Made by a program: the position numbers and the translations under genes. The notes beneath the pieces were generated by a model that had not been told where the DNA came from, ran no database searches, and was given only the letters and a program-made list of their open reading frames with translations. A stretch of 64,000 nucleotides of DNA from Acidobacteriota bacterium (GTDB taxonomy: Bacteria; Actinomycetota; Acidimicrobiia; Spongiisociales; ZC4RG35), in contig JACZUI010000004.1 of NCBI GenBank assembly GCA_022573225.1, positions 1 to 64,000 of the forward strand, in the 5' to 3' direction. The stretch's first letter is position 1; each line of letters opens with the position of its first letter. This document shows positions 8,630-18,176 of this stretch, in pieces.

Positions 8630-11600
8630 GCGTCCCGGTGCCTACACCCGAGCAGCAAGACGTCCTCGACATCGGTCTCGACAGTATCCGGATCCGCGCC
8701 GGCGCCGGGACCGGCAAGACCACCACCGTCGCCATGGCCATCGCCAACCTGGTCGAGAAACACGGTGTCGAGCCGGAGCGCATCCTCGGGATCACGTTCA
8801 CCAACAAGGCCGCCTCCGAGCTGGCCGACCGGGTCCGCGCCATGCTCGGTTCCGCGGTCGACGAGGGCCGCCAGGTCGAGGTCCACACCTATCACGGCTT
8901 CGCTGCGCAAGTCCTCGCCGAGTTCGGGGCCCTCGTCGGTGTCGACACCCGAGTACGGGTCATCACCCCTACCTTCTCCCGCCAATTGCTCGCCGAGATC
9001 GTCTACAACACCGGCTACCGATACCTCGACATCACCAACCCCCGTCCCATCGACAAGGTTCGGGTCCTGGGAGACCGCCTCGCCGACCATCTGGTCAACC
9101 CCGAGGATCTGATGGCAGACGCCGAACTCGACGACGAGGTGTGGGCGCAGCGAGCCGAACTGGTCGAGACCCTCTCCCACTACCGCACCGAGAAGAAACG
9201 TCTCGGCGTGGTCGACTACGGCGACCTCATAACCCTGTCGGCACAACTGATGACCGACCACCCCGAGCTGGCGGGCACGATACGAGCCAGATACCAGGCG
9301 GCGGTCCTCGATGAGTATCAAGACACCAACCCTGCCCAGCGTGTCCTCCTCAACACCATCTTCGACGATCAGTTTCCGGTGGTCGCCGTCGGAGACGAGG
9401 ACCAGACCATCTACGAATGGCGCGGAGCGACACCAGAGAACTTCGAGTTGTTCCCCGAGCATTTCAGAACTCGAAGCGGAGACGAGGCCCATAGGAAGGG
9501 TCTGACGCTCAATCGGCGGTCCGCACAGATCATCCTCGATGTGGCCAATCTGATCCGGAAAAAGGGGAATCCCGAGGCCGACGAGCTCACGGCGTTCGAC
9601 CCAGAGAAGAAAGGCCAGGTCGTCACCCATTGGGCGGCCGATGCCATTGCAGAGGCCGACTGGATCGCCGAGCAATTCGGTCGTTTCCACGACGATGGGC
9701 TGGATTGGTCGGACATGGCCGTTTTGTTCCGCAAGAACAAGGACTTTGCCGTCGTGGTCGACGCGATGCGCACGGCCGACATCCCCGTGGAGGTGGCCAA
9801 CCTGGGAGGACTCCTGTCGGTGCCCGAAGTCGCCGAGGTGCGGGCCTGGCTGACCATCCTCGAACACCCGGCCCACTCGTCCGCCCTCACCCAGATCCTC
9901 TTCGGAAGCCGTTACCGACTCGGGCTCGCCGACGTGGCCCCCTTGACCAAGTGGGTGGGAGGAGCGCAAACCGATGATGACAGCGAGGATGTGCCCGCGG
10001 TCAGCATCCTCGAGGCCATCGAAAACCTCGACGGCGTGAGCGGCCTGCGGTCCGAAGCTCGCCAAGCGCTGAGCCACTTCCTCGGCTGTTACAAGGAGAT
10101 CCTCACAGAGAGTCAAGGCGCCAACCTGGTTGAAACGTGTCGGCTCATCCTCGACCGAACCCGAGCCTGGCAGGACATCGAATCGCTGCCCGCTACCCAA
10201 CGACTGACCGCCCGTCTCAACCTCTACCGGCTGCTCGATCTGGCCGAGGACTGGAGCCCTCTCATCGGGAGGACCTCACTGCACGCCTTCCTCGACTACC
10301 TCGAAGCAATGGAAGGCGAGCCCGCCGAGGAACTCGATGTGGCCCATCTCTCCGGCGAAGACGCGGTAACCCTGGTGACCGTGCACCGGGCCAAAGGCCT
10401 CGAGTGGGAGGTGGTCGCGATCCCGGCCGTGGTCGAGCAGAACTTCCCAGGCAAGTCATCCCAACATCCCGATCCGATCAGGTTCGCCGAATACCTCCCG
10501 CCGGATCATCGGATCGACAACGCCCTTGTCGACATGCCGGCCGACGAGAAGGACCGCAAGGAGTTCTTCAAGGAGCAGAACACCAGGCAGGAGTGGAGAG
10601 TGGCCTACGTCGCGACTACTCGGGCCAAGTCGAAGCTGCTGGTGAGTGGCGCCGACTGGTACGGGCTTCCCGAGCCGAACAAGAGGCGGAAGAAGCCGTC
10701 CGAGCTGTTCGAGTTGGTGGCCGCCCAACCCGGGGTCGAGGACGGCGGCCACGCCGCCGAGACTCCCCGACCCGAGATCCTGAGACGCGAGTCCGGGGAA
10801 ACGACTCCCGACCCCCTCTTTCGCGAAGGTTGGGAAGATGCCTTGCGGAGGGTTGCAGCCAACGGGCAGGCCATGCACTCGTTGGCGCGAGAACTGGGGT
10901 TGAACGAAGAATTGGATCGAAAAGTGGAAGATCTCGCCAAAACCCTCTTCACGCTGGAGGAGTCCCAACAACCCGAGCCGCAAGAGCCAGACCGGGTGGT
11001 CTCGGTCACCGGTCTGGTCACCTACGCCGGCTGTCCCAAGCGCTACTACTGGTCCGACGTCGACCCGCTACCCAGACGCCGCAATCCTGCCGCGGTTGCG
11101 GGAACGGAGTTGCACCGCCGCATCGAGCTCCATCACCGGGGTCAGGTCCCGTTCGAGGAATTCGAGCCCGACCTCTACGACGCTCCAGATGAGTCGACAG
11201 GGCCAGGCGGGTTCACCACTTTCAAGGAGTCCCGCTTCGCCACCGAATCGCCCGCATTGATCGAAGCACCATTCATCCTCAAGCTCGATAGCGGATACCG
11301 GGTCAGGGGTCGGATCGATGCCATCTATGTCAAGGACGACGAGTGGGAGGTCGTGGATTTCAAGAGCGGACGGCCCAGCGGTGATGATGCGCGCATCGTC
11401 CAGTTGGAGGCCTACGCCTTGGCCGCCCAGCAAGCCGACCTGGGCATCCCCAAGCCGGCCTCCACCCGAGTCACCTTCGCCTACCTCGGAGGCGGGCTCA
11501 CCGAGGAGAGCCATCAGGCCGACGAGGGGTGGCTTGCCAATGCAGATGAGCACCTCAATGCGTTGACCAACTCGATAGACGCGACCGAGTTCGAGGAGCG

Positions 11601-11676
11601 GCCGGGGGATCGATGCGGGAGTTGCGACTTCCTTCGTTTCTGCGAGCCGGGCCAACAGTGGATGTCCGATTCGTGA
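8626..11676 (+). CDS. UvrD/Rep-like helicase with C-terminal RecB-type nuclease (second AdnAB-like subunit)
   Basis: MSVPVPTPEQQDVLDIGLDSIRIRAGAGTGKTTTVAMAIANLV; LDEYQDTNPAQ; VTVHRAKGLEWEVV; VTYAGCPKRYYW...GRIDAIYVKDDEWEVVDFKSG...DRCGSCDFLRFC. ATGA overlap with the preceding gene. Confidence 0.9.
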   Translation: MSVPVPTPEQQDVLDIGLDSIRIRAGAGTGKTTTVAMAIANLVEKHGVEPERILGITFTNKAASELADRVRAMLGSAVDEGRQVEVHTYHGFAAQVLAEFGALVGVDTRVRVITPTFSRQLLAEIVYNTGYRYLDITNPRPIDKVRVLGDRLADHLVNPEDLMADAELDDEVWAQRAELVETLSHYRTEKKRLGVVDYGDLITLSAQLMTDHPELAGTIRARYQAAVLDEYQDTNPAQRVLLNTIFDDQFPVVAVGDEDQTIYEWRGATPENFELFPEHFRTRSGDEAHRKGLTLNRRSAQIILDVANLIRKKGNPEADELTAFDPEKKGQVVTHWAADAIAEADWIAEQFGRFHDDGLDWSDMAVLFRKNKDFAVVVDAMRTADIPVEVANLGGLLSVPEVAEVRAWLTILEHPAHSSALTQILFGSRYRLGLADVAPLTKWVGGAQTDDDSEDVPAVSILEAIENLDGVSGLRSEARQALSHFLGCYKEILTESQGANLVETCRLILDRTRAWQDIESLPATQRLTARLNLYRLLDLAEDWSPLIGRTSLHAFLDYLEAMEGEPAEELDVAHLSGEDAVTLVTVHRAKGLEWEVVAIPAVVEQNFPGKSSQHPDPIRFAEYLPPDHRIDNALVDMPADEKDRKEFFKEQNTRQEWRVAYVATTRAKSKLLVSGADWYGLPEPNKRRKKPSELFELVAAQPGVEDGGHAAETPRPEILRRESGETTPDPLFREGWEDALRRVAANGQAMHSLARELGLNEELDRKVEDLAKTLFTLEESQQPEPQEPDRVVSVTGLVTYAGCPKRYYWSDVDPLPRRRNPAAVAGTELHRRIELHHRGQVPFEEFEPDLYDAPDESTGPGGFTTFKESRFATESPALIEAPFILKLDSGYRVRGRIDAIYVKDDEWEVVDFKSGRPSGDDARIVQLEAYALAAQQADLGIPKPASTRVTFAYLGGGLTEESHQADEGWLANADEHLNALTNSIDATEFEERPGDRCGSCDFLRFCEPGQQWMSDS

Positions 11677-12728
11677 CGGCCCTCGCTCCCATCGTGGGGT
11701 ACCTGATCGGTTCGCTGCCCACCACCAACGGGATCGCTCGCCTGTGGGGAGTGGACTTGAGATCCGGAGGTACGGGGAACCCCGGGACCAACAACGCAAG
11801 ACGGCTCGGCGGGTATGGGCTCGCCGGAATCGTTCTCATCGTCGAGGTGGGAAAGGGAGTCCTAGCGGTGTTCGTCGGGTTCCAACTGGGCGGTGATCTT
11901 GGCGCCGCCCTGGCAGGGATCGGTGCCGTGGCCGGGAACGTCTACAAGGTCTGGTACCGGTTTCGGGGTGGGAAGGGCCTCGGCATAGCCGGAGGCGTCC
12001 TGCTCGCGATCTGGCCACTGGCTTTTCCGATCATGGTGGCAGTCCTCGTCCTCGCCACTCTTGTGACGGGATCCTCGGGTCAGGGGGCGCTGATCGCGCT
12101 GGTCGGCGTGCTCATCCTCTCGATTGTCTGGACTGTCATCGGGTGGTCGACCGGTTGGGGTGCGAGCGACACGAGAGTCCTGATTCTCCTCAGCGCCGGG
12201 TTCGGGGTGACCCTCGCGCCGAAACATCTTCACGACGCCCGGAGCCCGGCAACTCCTAGTGGCCTCTCTCATCGGAGTGCCCTCTCAGAGGATCTTTCCT
12301 TCCCGGGCCTCGATGATCAGGGTGACCGGTCCATCGTTGACCAGGCTCACCTCCATGTGAGCGCCGAACCGGCCGGTCGCGGTGGGAACTCCCCGATCGT
12401 TGAGAACTTCGACAAACCGATCGATCATCGACGCGGCATGCGCCGGGTCGCCTGCCCTCGTGAAAGACGGGCGCCGACCCTTCCTGATGTCGCCATAGAG
12501 GGTGAACTGGCTCACCACGAGCGCCTGACCGTCGACGTCAGACAACGACAAGTTCATCCGGCCGTCTTCATCGGCGAAAACCCTCAAGCCCGCGATCTTC
12601 TCGGCGACGACGATGGCCTCGGCCTCACCATCGGAGTCCTCCATGCCCACCAACAGCAGAAACCCGCGGTCGATCTCCCCCACCACCGTCGAGTCGACCA
12701 TGACCCTGGCCCGAGAAACCCTCTGTAG
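11673..12728 (+). CDS. plsY: Glycerol-3-phosphate acyltransferase PlsY-like membrane protein; true 3' end uncertain (probably near 12.25-12.28 kb)
   Basis: GTG start overlapping the helicase TGA; IGSLPTTNGIARL, GGTGNPGTNNARRLGGYG, GNVYKVWYRFRGGKGLGIAGG. The open frame continues antisense through dtd. Confidence 0.8.
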   Translation: MTALAPIVGYLIGSLPTTNGIARLWGVDLRSGGTGNPGTNNARRLGGYGLAGIVLIVEVGKGVLAVFVGFQLGGDLGAALAGIGAVAGNVYKVWYRFRGGKGLGIAGGVLLAIWPLAFPIMVAVLVLATLVTGSSGQGALIALVGVLILSIVWTVIGWSTGWGASDTRVLILLSAGFGVTLAPKHLHDARSPATPSGLSHRSALSEDLSFPGLDDQGDRSIVDQAHLHVSAEPAGRGGNSPIVENFDKPIDHRRGMRRVACPRERRAPTLPDVAIEGELAHHERLTVDVRQRQVHPAVFIGENPQARDLLGDDDGLGLTIGVLHAHQQQKPAVDLPHHRRVDHDPGPRNPL

Positions 12729-12740
12729 GACAATACGCAT
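12285..12740 (-). CDS. dtd: D-aminoacyl-tRNA deacylase
   Basis: MRIVLQRVSRARVMVDSTVVGEIDRGFLLLVGM...VVSQFTLYGDIRKGRRPSFTRAG...GRFGAHMEVSLVNDGPVTLIIE. Confidence 0.95.
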   Translation of the reverse strand: MRIVLQRVSRARVMVDSTVVGEIDRGFLLLVGMEDSDGEAEAIVVAEKIAGLRVFADEDGRMNLSLSDVDGQALVVSQFTLYGDIRKGRRPSFTRAGDPAHAASMIDRFVEVLNDRGVPTATGRFGAHMEVSLVNDGPVTLIIEAREGKIL

Positions 12741-12774
12741 CGGCGAGATTGTGCCAGGCCAATAGAGTGACGCC

Positions 12775-15057
12775 GTGCCCAGACACCAGTCCGTCTCAGT
12801 GGAGCATCTCAGCGGTCCGCCCGGATCCACCCCGCTCTATCTGCTCGACGTCGCCAACGACTTCGAACAGCGGATGCTGGCGAAGTGGCTGCTGCGAGAG
12901 CTCGGGCCCAACGCGGAAATCCTTCGGATCGCCTCCTCGAAAAGAGGAAAGGGAGGTGATGACACGGCGTTGGCCGCCAAACTTGCATCGCCGGATGACC
13001 TCTACCTGATCCCGCTTCGAGTTATCTGGATGGCGCCGACCAAAAAGGGTCGACGATCGGTGAGCATGGCCGACATTTTCAGACCGGGAGACCCCCGCGA
13101 TCCCCGTGGCCTCCGCGCCCGATGGATCCAGGCGATGCGACCGAAACGGATCCGATTGATCGCCGCAACGGGCGCCTATACCTCCGAGCTACTCGCCGAC
13201 TACTCCACCTCAGGACATGTCGATCCGGTTGACAGCTTTGTCACCCGGCGGGCATGGCGTGTGCTGGATCAGGCCGAGCGCAAGCTCCGGGGAAACCGCT
13301 ACAAGATTCCCCGGTTCGTTCCGGAGGCGATCCTCTCCCGGCGCGAATTCCTCGATGCGGTCGACGCAGTGGCGGCCGAGACGGGCCTCGAGTCTGCTGC
13401 CGCCCGATCCAAGGCGGAGCGATACCTGCGGGAGATCGCGGCCACTCATTCGCCTTACGTCATCGACATGATCGCTGCGGTGATCCACAAGCTCTACAGC
13501 ATGGGCTATGGCGAGATCAAGTATTCGGAAGATCAGGTGAAACGGATCGCCGAACTGGGGAACTCAAATCCCGTGATCTTCCTCCCGTCGCATCGATCGA
13601 ACCTCGATCGACTCAGCCTCCAATACATGCTCTGGGAGAACGACCTGCCACCCAATCACACGGCGGGTGGAATCAACCTCAACTTCTTTCCCGTCGGGCC
13701 TCTATTGCGCCGCACCGGAGTCTTCTTCATCAGACGCAGCTTCCGCGACAACGAGCTGTACAAGACGGTTTTGCGCAGCTATCTCGACTATCTGATCGAG
13801 AAGCGATTCCCCCTGGAGTGGTACATGGAAGGTGGCCGCTCCCGGTCGGGCAAGCTCTTGCCGCCACAGCTCGGGATGCTGCACTACGTGGTGGACTCGC
13901 TGCGGCGCGGCAAGGCAGAAGACATTCAGCTGATCCCGGTGTCGATCGCGTACGACCAGATCCAGGATGTGCCCGACTACGCCCGGGAGGCCCAGGGGAG
14001 GACCAAGGAAAAGGAGTCGATCGGGTGGCTGGTAAAGGCTGTCCGTTCGTTGAGGCGGCGCTACGGAGACATCTACATCGAGTTCGGAGAGCCGATCTCC
14101 GTGGCTTCATTCATCGGCTCGATCACATCCGACGAAGAGGAGTCGATCGGGTTGCAAAAGACAGCCTTCGAGGTGATGTACCGAATCGGACGGGCCACAC
14201 CCGTCACCCCGACGGCGCTGATGAGTATCGCCCTGCTCGCCGCCCGAGGTTCAGCCCGATCCGCCGGGGAGTTGGGTGAGGACTGCCACCACCTAGCCGA
14301 GTTCGTCCGGGCCCGCGGCATCACTATGACCGAAAATGACATCGATTACTCCGACGAGCCAGTCGCGCTGGCCATCCTGGAAGGACTCGCAGAAAACGGA
14401 TATGTCTCCAGCCACGAAGCCGTGGGTCGGAGGGTCTTCTGGCTCTCCGATGAGGAGATGGTCAAGATCTCCTACTACCGCAACATGGTGGTTCACTACT
14501 TCGTGAGGCGCGCCTTTTCGGAGATGGCGTTGACCTCGATGATCGACGGCGACCACAACATTTACACCTTCCGGGAGACCCTTCTCGGATTCAGGGATCT
14601 GTTCAAGTTCGAATTCTTCTTCAACGAGAAGGATCAGTTCATCGACGACGCCGGAACCGATGTCGCCATCGACGTCCCGCACTGGGAGCAGGCGTTGGCC
14701 GAGATCGGGCCGTCTGGAGTGCTGGGAAAGATGGGTAAGCCCGTCGCGTTCTGGGCAGTGCTGCCGTTCCTCGACGCCTACCAGGTCGTTGGCGACGAAC
14801 TCGAAGCGCTCGACCGCACCTTTGGCGAGAAGGCCTTCCTCAAGGCCTGTCTCGCCAGGGCAAAGATGTACCGGATCGAGGGGCGTCTTATCTCAGGAGA
14901 AAGCGCCAGCCAGGTGCTGTTCGAATCTGCGTTATCCCTGGCCTCCAACCGGGGCCTGCTTGAGGATTCGCCCGACCTCAAGGCTCGACGATCTGCGTTC
15001 GCTACTGAGGTGCGTACGGCGCGGGATCTGGCCGCCCAAGGGCTGGAGGCCCACTAA
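12775..15057 (+). CDS. plsB: Glycerol-3-phosphate 1-O-acyltransferase (PlsB-like)
   Basis: VIFLPSHRSNLDRLSLQYML (HX4D), GGINLNFFPVGPLLRRTGVFFIRRSF, EWYMEGGRSRSGKLLPPQLGML. Confidence 0.92.
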   Translation: MPRHQSVSVEHLSGPPGSTPLYLLDVANDFEQRMLAKWLLRELGPNAEILRIASSKRGKGGDDTALAAKLASPDDLYLIPLRVIWMAPTKKGRRSVSMADIFRPGDPRDPRGLRARWIQAMRPKRIRLIAATGAYTSELLADYSTSGHVDPVDSFVTRRAWRVLDQAERKLRGNRYKIPRFVPEAILSRREFLDAVDAVAAETGLESAAARSKAERYLREIAATHSPYVIDMIAAVIHKLYSMGYGEIKYSEDQVKRIAELGNSNPVIFLPSHRSNLDRLSLQYMLWENDLPPNHTAGGINLNFFPVGPLLRRTGVFFIRRSFRDNELYKTVLRSYLDYLIEKRFPLEWYMEGGRSRSGKLLPPQLGMLHYVVDSLRRGKAEDIQLIPVSIAYDQIQDVPDYAREAQGRTKEKESIGWLVKAVRSLRRRYGDIYIEFGEPISVASFIGSITSDEEESIGLQKTAFEVMYRIGRATPVTPTALMSIALLAARGSARSAGELGEDCHHLAEFVRARGITMTENDIDYSDEPVALAILEGLAENGYVSSHEAVGRRVFWLSDEEMVKISYYRNMVVHYFVRRAFSEMALTSMIDGDHNIYTFRETLLGFRDLFKFEFFFNEKDQFIDDAGTDVAIDVPHWEQALAEIGPSGVLGKMGKPVAFWAVLPFLDAYQVVGDELEALDRTFGEKAFLKACLARAKMYRIEGRLISGESASQVLFESALSLASNRGLLEDSPDLKARRSAFATEVRTARDLAAQGLEAH

Positions 15058-15078
15058 GAGCGCGCGCAGATAGGTGGG

Positions 15079-15321
15079 TTATTGGTTCCCTCGTTTGGCC
15101 CATTGATGAGTTTGATGGTGAGGATGAGAGCCGATCACAGGGTCATAGGGATCATCGAGGACCACAGACTCCTTCGTCGGGAAGTGACGGAAAAATGTCA
15201 TGTGGGAGACGCCGGCGGCCCTGGCCACCTCCTCCACGGTGACATTGTCAAAGCCCCGCTGTCAGAAAAGACGAATCGCATGATCCTGAAGACTTCGACG
15301 GGCTTTCTCGGCTCTCGTCAT
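15079..15321 (-). pseudogene. TetR-family regulator remnant (N-terminal HTH with in-frame stop, truncated)
   Basis: MTRAEKARRSLQDHAIRLF*QRGFDNVTVEEVARAAGVSHMTFFRHFPTKESVVLDDPYDPVIGSHPHHQTHQWAKRGNQ*; TetR HTH with an internal TGA and no ligand-binding domain. Confidence 0.8.
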
Positions 15322-15327
15322 CACACA

Positions 15328-15344
15328 GTGTTAGTCACTAACAC
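15328..15344. promoter_or_regulatory. TetR-type operator-like palindrome
   Basis: GTGTTAGT-C-ACTAACAC: perfect 8-bp arms, 7 bp upstream of the TetR remnant ATG. Confidence 0.6.
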
Positions 15345-15557
15345 ATCAGGGGATGCTATTCCATGGTGTCGGTCTGCCGAGCCGGACGCGTGGTGGCGCT
15401 CCAGCCATAGTTGCTTTTGTTGGCTGATCTTGAAGGCTTGCCGGGCTTACGGGGGAATACCCCCTGGTCGTGGATGCTGGGTGGATGGCCACGATGGCAT
15501 GGTGCGTTCGCCCGGTCGACGAGGATGGGGCTTGTGATAGTCGGACGTCGGATAATC

Positions 15558-16937
15558 ATGACGCTTGCGTTTTATCCACGGGGTGGATCGGCGCAGGTGG
15601 TGCGCTACCTCGGGGGAGCGCTTGGGGCGCTGGGGCATACGGTGACGGTGTGTTGTGGGTCGCTGGGATCGCGGGGGTCTTCCTCTCATGCGGCGACGTT
15701 CTTCGCGGGCCTTGACGTCCAGGCTCTTGATTTCACCGAAGCGGCGACGTGGTTCGAACAGGGACGGGACCCGATGGCGGCGCCGGTGCCCTTCCACCCA
15801 TCGTTTGAAGATCGACCGGGTGTGCCCGATCGGGTGTTCGCCTCCTTGGACGACGTCGCCTACCGGCATCAGGTAGCCGTGTGGCAGTCGCTGCTCGAAC
15901 GGGTCGGGCAACCGGATCTGTATCACATACATCATTTGACCCATTTCAACGATGCGGTGGCGGCTCTCGGTGATCGACCCAATGTTGTTCACCTCCACGG
16001 CACCGAACTGAAAATGCTGGCCGCGATCCGTCGCCGAGGTGGGGAGCGGTGGAAGCATGCGGCCGCATGGGATCAGCGTCTGGTGAGGGCTGGCCGTCGG
16101 GCGGATCGACTTGTGGTCATCTCACCAACAGATCGGCGGCTGGCGATCGACCTGTTAGGGGTGGATCCTTCGCTCATCGAGGTCGTGCCGAACGGAGTTG
16201 ACATCAATAGGTTCACACCCGTCGGCTTGACGAGGAGCCAACGGTTGGTCCAGTGGCGCCAGTGGTTGGTCGAGGAGCCACAGGGCTGGGATGAAAGCGG
16301 CCAGCCGGGTACGATCCGGTACTCAGACAGTGACATCGAACGTTTCTTCTTGGACCCGGCGTCAGGAGAGATGCTCCCGGTGCTGCTGTTCGTAGGCCGC
16401 TTCTTGAACTTCAAACGGGTCCCACTGCTCGTCCGCGCCTACGCCACAGTCCGCCAGGCGCTGGGACCGAACCCACCACCGTTGGTGATCTGGGGTGGCT
16501 ACCCAGGCGAATGGGAAGGCGAACATCCCCATACGGTGGCGACCTCCACGGGGGTCGACGGGGTCTTCTTCGTCGGCTGGCGGGGCCATGAGGATCTCGC
16601 TGCTGGGTTCAACTGCGCTGACGTGTTCGTGGCGCCCTCGGTCGATGAGCCGTTTGGCCAGGTCTACCTGGAGGCCATGGCCTGCGGCCTCCCGGTAATC
16701 GCCACCGATTCGGGAGGACCCCAATCGTTCGTCAACACTGACCCGGCTCGGCCGAACGGCTGGAGGGTCACACCCGACAACCAGACCGAACTCGCAGACG
16801 CCATCATCGAGGCGGCCTCCGACAGGTCCATTCGACGTGAACGAGGCCGTAACGCCCGACGGCTGATCGAACGCCAATACGACTGGCGCCGTATCGCCCA
16901 GCACATCGACCGAATCTACAACGACCTACTCACCTAG
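15558..16937 (+). CDS. GT4-family glycosyltransferase
   Basis: MTLAFYPRGGSAQVVRYLGGALGALGH...VVPNGVDINRF...LLFVGRFLNFKRV...VAPSVDEPFGQVYLEAMACGLPVIATDSGGP. Confidence 0.9.
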   Translation: MTLAFYPRGGSAQVVRYLGGALGALGHTVTVCCGSLGSRGSSSHAATFFAGLDVQALDFTEAATWFEQGRDPMAAPVPFHPSFEDRPGVPDRVFASLDDVAYRHQVAVWQSLLERVGQPDLYHIHHLTHFNDAVAALGDRPNVVHLHGTELKMLAAIRRRGGERWKHAAAWDQRLVRAGRRADRLVVISPTDRRLAIDLLGVDPSLIEVVPNGVDINRFTPVGLTRSQRLVQWRQWLVEEPQGWDESGQPGTIRYSDSDIERFFLDPASGEMLPVLLFVGRFLNFKRVPLLVRAYATVRQALGPNPPPLVIWGGYPGEWEGEHPHTVATSTGVDGVFFVGWRGHEDLAAGFNCADVFVAPSVDEPFGQVYLEAMACGLPVIATDSGGPQSFVNTDPARPNGWRVTPDNQTELADAIIEAASDRSIRRERGRNARRLIERQYDWRRIAQHIDRIYNDLLT

Positions 16938-16960
16938 CGAGCAAGGTCCCCGTCGCGCCT

Positions 16961-17037
16961 GCCGACAGGCTGCTTGAAAGGGAAATTGGAGGGTACGAAA
17001 AGTAAAAGGTGGCACTGGCGATATGAGCCCGACCACC
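16961..17037. repeat. Copy A of a diverged ~77-bp intergenic repeat
   Basis: gccgacaggctgc..aaattggagggtacgaaaagtaaaaggtggcactggcgatatgagcccgaccacc; aligns with copies at 17941 and 18056. Confidence 0.7.
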
Positions 17038-17176
17038 GGGGTGGATCTCCTTGACCATGACGACATGTGTTGCAATGACCCCTTGAGCCTGTAGCCGTCA
17101 TCTGCGGGGTGGTGAGGTCGATTTGGGCGGGGGAGTACCTGAACCACCTGCTCACGAAATTCCTAACATCTCGCTG

Positions 17177-17698
17177 ATGGACACTACTTTCGACCTTCTC
17201 GTCATCTTCTTCCTCCGTCTGATAGACGTTGGATTGTCCACCGTCAGGATTGTGCTGCTCGGCCGCGGCCGGCGGGGGCTAGCGACCCTGCTCGGCTTCG
17301 TCGAGTCATTGATCTGGGTCCTTGCCGTGGCCAGGGTGCTCGACGGACTCGACGATCCACTGAGATTGGTCGCCTTCGCCGCAGGATTCGCTGCAGGCAC
17401 CTACGTGGGGTCTTTGGTGGAAGAGTGGTTGGCGTTGGGGCAAGCCATGGTTCGCATCATCGCTCCAGTGGAATCCACGCCCGTCGCCGACAAACTACGC
17501 CAGGAGGGTTTGGCAGCCACCGTGCTTAACGGTGATGGCCGAGACGGTGAGGTCAGAGTGACATTCTGTGTGGTTCCCCGCAAGAGGGTCTCAGCTGTGC
17601 TGCAGCTGATACAAGAGACCAATTCCGAGGCGTATGTGACCGTGGATCAGACCACCTCGATCGACCTGAGACGGCTAGATCGTGGTGTGAGAAAGTAG
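17177..17698 (+). CDS. UPF0316/DUF2179-like (DUF5698) membrane protein
   Basis: MDTTFDLLVIFFLRLIDVGLSTVRIVLLGRGRRGLATLLGFVESLIWVLAVARVLDGLDDP... followed by a soluble C-terminal domain. Confidence 0.75.
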   Translation: MDTTFDLLVIFFLRLIDVGLSTVRIVLLGRGRRGLATLLGFVESLIWVLAVARVLDGLDDPLRLVAFAAGFAAGTYVGSLVEEWLALGQAMVRIIAPVESTPVADKLRQEGLAATVLNGDGRDGEVRVTFCVVPRKRVSAVLQLIQETNSEAYVTVDQTTSIDLRRLDRGVRK

Positions 17699-17940
17699 CT
17701 AATCATCCAGAGCCGCCCGTAGGTGATTAGATGAGGAAGCGGGCCTCTGGGTCCTACCTGTTGCGGATCGGCAGTCTGCCCGAGTCGTGACGACGTTCCC
17801 CACGGCGGTGACCGAGGGGTTCACCCGGACGGCGAGCTACTAGGTGACGACGTGGCCCGCTCGGAGATCTCCGAAGCCGATCTGCGGGTCCTGGCGGACT
17901 ATCTCGAGTCCTTCGCCAGCAAGTCGGCATTGGGTCCGAC

Positions 17941-18017
17941 ATCCGGTTGACAGGACTGCTGACACTGAGACTGGGGGAACAGTGACGGGTGGTACTAGCG
18001 AAGCGAGCCCGACCACC
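17941..18017. repeat. Copy B of the diverged ~77-bp repeat
   Basis: atccggttgacaggactgctgacactgagactgggggaacagtgacgggtggtactagcgaagcgagcccgaccacc. Confidence 0.7.
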
Positions 18018-18055
18018 AACGGTGTGGCGTCGCGCCTGCTGAGGGGGCTATTTGT

Positions 18056-18133
18056 CATTCGGCTGACAGGGCTGACACTGAAACTGGAGAGATACGAAAA
18101 TGAAAGGTGACACTGGCGACGTGAGTCCCACCA
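18056..18133. repeat. Copy C of the diverged ~77-bp repeat
   Basis: cattcggctgacagggctgacactgaaactggagagatacgaaaatgaaaggtgacactggcgacgtgagtcccaccac. Confidence 0.7.
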
Positions 18134-18176
18134 CAAGCCATTGCGAATGGTCGAGTGCTGCTCTTTGAGGTGCCGT

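Noticed and set aside
8368-10200. 610-aa minus-strand ORF
   Set aside because: Lies antisense to the well-supported helicase-nuclease genes; a high-GC mirror ORF with no recognisable domain.
15450-15465. GGGGGAATACCCCC hairpin as a terminator
   Set aside because: Short 5-bp stem with no T-tract, upstream of the glycosyltransferase start; insufficient support.
16926-17155. Short minus-strand ORFs (73 aa) over repeat A
   Set aside because: Overlap the diverged repeat in two competing frames; similar spurious frames occur over copies B and C.
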